A DNA stretch of 8,638 bases from an uncultured Erysipelotrichaceae bacterium (lineage in GTDB: Bacteria; Bacillota_I; Bacilli_A; Erysipelotrichales; Erysipelotrichaceae), in NCBI GenBank assembly GCA_905201565.1, contig CAJKOS010000073.1:1-8638 (forward strand). The letters are read 5' to 3'. Both the position numbers and the translations under genes were made by a program. Under the pieces are notes generated by a model that saw only the letters and a list, made by a program, of their open reading frames with translations, ran no database searches and was not told where the DNA came from. Below, piece by piece: positions 6,777 through 8,638 of the stretch (within the stretch, counting starts at the first letter, position 1; each line of letters opens with the position of its first letter).

Positions 6777-7382
6777 TTATTCAGCTGTTTCTTCGTCTTC
6801 GACATAACGGATGCATACATGTCTGCGGCTTCCTTCACCTTCAGACTCTGTATGGATGTTATGCCATTCATTCAGCATCTTGTGAATGATCTTACGCTCA
6901 TCATTTGGCATCGGATCAAGTTCTACATCGATGTGGCTCTTCTGTACCTGACGACCGATACGCTTTGCCATGGAACGAAGTCTTGCATATCTTTCTTCTT
7001 TGTAGTGGTTGACATCGATCAGAACATTGATTCTGCTCTTGAACTCGGCATTGACTGCAGCTCTTACAATGGTGTTGAAGGAAGCGAGTGTCTTACCCAT
7101 CTTGCCGATCAGTACAGCATTGTTGTCCGCATTGAGGTTGATGATGAAGCCATCATCTGTTTCTTCGATTGCGACTTCGATGTCCTGGTCAATACCAGTG
7201 AAGAAGTTGCCGAGGTAGTCAAAGATGAATTCTTTGACATCATCCAGTGTGAATGCATTGATTGTTACTGATTCATCATTTTCTTCCACGATGTTATACT
7301 TAAGTTCACTTTCCGCATAACCCAAGTCTTCACCAGCGCTTTTCAGTGCTTCATCCAGTGTCTTTCCGCTATATGTTTTCAT
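6777..7382 (-). CDS. jag: Jag/KhpB family RNA-binding protein (Jag-N, KH and R3H domains)
   Basis: Jag (also called KhpB or EloR) is a cytoplasmic RNA-binding protein that usually follows yidC. In streptococci it acts with KhpA and affects cell elongation and division. The 201-residue product shows all three domains: Jag-N at about 1-50 (MKTYSGKTLDEALKSAGEDL), a KH domain at about 65-130 whose GKMG at 93-96 is the GxxG RNA-binding loop, and R3H at about 135-195 with the R-x3-H motif at R163-H167 and EGEGSRRHVCI at 181-191. The length is usual for the family. The ATG at 7382 overlaps the yidC stop by 4 nt (ATGA), with an AAAGGTGG element 9 nt upstream, so translation is probably coupled to yidC. 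In many relatives mnmE follows jag; here a terminator and the origin follow instead. Confidence 0.95.
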   Translation of the reverse strand: MKTYSGKTLDEALKSAGEDLGYAESELKYNIVEENDESVTINAFTLDDVKEFIFDYLGNFFTGIDQDIEVAIEETDDGFIINLNADNNAVLIGKMGKTLASFNTIVRAAVNAEFKSRINVLIDVNHYKEERYARLRSMAKRIGRQVQKSHIDVELDPMPNDERKIIHKMLNEWHNIHTESEGEGSRRHVCIRYVEDEETAE

Positions 7383-8278
7383 TTCCGGGAACCACCTTTC
7401 TTTGCTTCGTGAATATCGATGTACTTCTGTACAATAACTGTTTTTGTAACGTTAACGAGTGAGTTGATTGACCAGTAAACTGTCATGGCTGTAGGCCACA
7501 TAAGACCGAAGGCAAGGATCATGACCATCATATAGACCTGCATGATCAGGTTGGACTTACCAGCATCTTCTGGTTTGCGGTGCTGTTTCTCTGCAATGCG
7601 TCTAGCTCTTACTTTAGAGAAGTGCTGTGGTGTCCACATGGACAGGAACTGACAGAGTGCCATGAAGACGAACAGTGCAATGTAGAGGTATTCTCCATTC
7701 TGTACACCCTGTACTGGGGAGAGCTGGAGGTTGAGACCGAGGAATGTACCATTCTGTACAGCAGCAGATCTTTGTACTGCCATGTACATTGCCATGATGA
7801 TAGGCAGCTGGATGAAGCTGACAATCATTGTGCTGAATGGGTTGATGTGGTGCTTGGAATACAGGTTAGCCTGTTCCTGCGCCATCTTGTTGCGGGAAGC
7901 CGCATCATCTCTGCCTTCATATTTCCGCTTGATGCGTTCAAGTTCAGGCTGGATCAGCTGCATTTCCTGCATACCGATCGTTGTCTTGAATGTACCAATC
8001 GCAAGCAGACCGTTAACACTGATCGTGATAACCGCAATTGCAATGCCGACACCGAATGTCGGGGTGAGATAGTTAATCAGCTGGGCGAGTGGCCAGACAA
8101 AGATTGCACTGAACCAGCTTTCGTCAGCCATGAGCGAACGAAACGAAGTCGTCTGCTCAATCAGGATGATATTTCCGTTTTCATCTGTTGGAACTGAACA
8201 TCCTGTAAGCACTGCTGCGATGCATAGTACGGAAAGCACCATCAGCAGCTTTTTCATACGAGGGCTTAATTTCATCAT
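7379..8278 (-). CDS. yidC: Membrane protein insertase YidC/Oxa1 family, lipoprotein type
   Basis: YidC inserts membrane proteins, alone or with SecYEG. The 299-residue product begins with a lipoprotein signal peptide: basic start, hydrophobic stretch 11-23 and lipobox LTGC with the lipidated cysteine at 27, as in Bacillus SpoIIIJ. The core has membrane segments at about 75-97, 148-167, 196-214, 244-259 and 262-284. The family landmark MQLIQPELERIKRKY is at 106-120, a basic loop follows helix 3 (222-235), and WPTAMTVYWSINSLVN is at 261-276. Gap-free comparison with SpoIIIJ places Asn89 where the conserved groove arginine (R73 there) should be, and the nearby LPL is AIG. The ATG at 8278 is only 3 nt after AGGAG, whereas a second ATG at 8275 is 6 nt away and may be the true start. 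The gene lies 16 nt after rnpA and overlaps jag by 4 nt. Confidence 0.95.
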   Translation of the reverse strand: MMKLSPRMKKLLMVLSVLCIAAVLTGCSVPTDENGNIILIEQTTSFRSLMADESWFSAIFVWPLAQLINYLTPTFGVGIAIAVITISVNGLLAIGTFKTTIGMQEMQLIQPELERIKRKYEGRDDAASRNKMAQEQANLYSKHHINPFSTMIVSFIQLPIIMAMYMAVQRSAAVQNGTFLGLNLQLSPVQGVQNGEYLYIALFVFMALCQFLSMWTPQHFSKVRARRIAEKQHRKPEDAGKSNLIMQVYMMVMILAFGLMWPTAMTVYWSINSLVNVTKTVIVQKYIDIHEAKKGGSRK

Positions 8279-8294
8279 TTTCTCCTAATTTGAA

Positions 8295-8627
8295 CTACCT
8301 TATTCTATCGTTATAAAGCAGTTTTTCCAAGTTCTTTTTATTGTCGGCATAGCTGTTATCCCGGTACCCAAAACGCAGGATGAGAATACAGTCATATGGG
8401 TAGTTTTGAAAATCAACAAGTTCCTGGCACATCATCCTCACCTGTCTTTTGTACAAGTTGCGGTCAACCGCATGTCCAATCTTTCTGGAAAGAGAAATGC
8501 CAATGCGTGCTTCCTCTTCCTTTTTCGGTGTGTAATAGACCACAAAGCTCTGATTTACAACCTTTTTGGAATGGTGGATGATCTTCTGGAATTCCTGTGA
8601 CTTTCTGACTCTGTTCTTCTTTTTCAT
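8295..8627 (-). CDS. rnpA: Ribonuclease P protein component
   Basis: RnpA is the small basic protein that binds the catalytic RNase P RNA and helps it mature tRNA 5' ends. The 110-residue product has the typical MKKKNRVRKSQEFQKII start, a FVVYY strand (28-32) and RIGISLSRKIGHAVDRN (41-57), the family's conserved core. The RNR box normally reads RNRIKRxxR; here it is RNLYKRQVR (56-64), so the third position of the RNR triad is leucine while the other basic residues remain. The start at 8627 fits the family. Only 11 nt of upstream sequence are visible and they contain no Shine-Dalgarno site, so translation may depend on an upstream gene. That gene would most likely be rpmH, which is not seen here. 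yidC follows after 16 nt. Confidence 0.95.
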   Translation of the reverse strand: MKKKNRVRKSQEFQKIIHHSKKVVNQSFVVYYTPKKEEEARIGISLSRKIGHAVDRNLYKRQVRMMCQELVDFQNYPYDCILILRFGYRDNSYADNKKNLEKLLYNDRIR

Positions 8628-8638
8628 AGTGTTTAAAA

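Noticed and set aside
6641..6871. Minus-strand open frame of 76 codons across the jag end and origin edge
   Set aside because: It overlaps jag in another frame, crosses the strong terminator and DnaA boxes, and has no family resemblance.
6819..7271. Plus-strand open frame of 150 codons opposite jag
   Set aside because: A shadow of the Jag KH and R3H coding sequence with no start signal of its own.
7580..8197. Plus-strand open frame of 205 codons opposite yidC
   Set aside because: It lies wholly antisense to a clear YidC, has no ribosome binding site that I can see, and its translation is rich in Cys and His without a recognisable domain.
8628..8638. End of rpmH at the right edge
   Set aside because: rpmH is expected upstream of rnpA, but 11 bases are too few to identify it and they do not encode the usual L34 C-terminus in an evident frame.

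Overview
This window is the chromosomal replication-origin neighbourhood of a low-GC Gram-positive bacterium (Bacillota). Every gene lies on the minus strand. From right to left the order is rnpA, yidC, jag (khpB), a DnaA-box-rich origin region, dnaA, dnaN, an S4-domain gene (yaaA), recF, gyrB and the first 58 codons of gyrA. Protein style, the lack of remB/yaaB between recF and gyrB, and the roughly 40-45% GC of most of the window suggest Erysipelotrichia or a relative. That class-level guess rests on memory and is weak.

Right part (8627-6777): rnpA, yidC and jag are tightly packed (16-nt gap, then a 4-nt overlap) and end at a textbook intrinsic terminator (6741-6769). They make the RNase P protein, a lipoprotein-type membrane insertase and its RNA-binding neighbour Jag/KhpB. 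Middle (6776-6274): about 500 bp without a gene carries 11 exact copies of the DnaA-box variant TTTTCCACA plus weaker ones. dnaA follows. The dnaA-dnaN gap (4750-4893) holds three more exact boxes and a layout like the Bacillus basal unwinding element, so the origin looks bipartite around dnaA. dnaN ends at its own terminator (3581-3603). A new promoter with an extended -10 (3528-3536) then drives yaaA-recF-gyrB-gyrA, whose genes overlap or nearly touch.

Together the genes cover initiation (DnaA), clamp loading onto new forks (DnaN), gap repair (RecF), supercoil control (gyrase), and tRNA processing and membrane insertion (RnpA, YidC, Jag). It is a housekeeping region, and I see no defence, mobile or biosynthetic system.

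Four points deserve a second look. (1) Base and codon use change abruptly inside gyrB near 740-830, and the changed style continues into gyrA, which suggests a recombinant or chimeric join. (2) rnpA-yidC-jag points towards the origin instead of diverging from dnaA as in most relatives. (3) The hydrophilic-groove arginine of YidC is replaced by asparagine. (4) A candidate DnaA-trio element lies next to abutting DnaA boxes upstream of dnaN.
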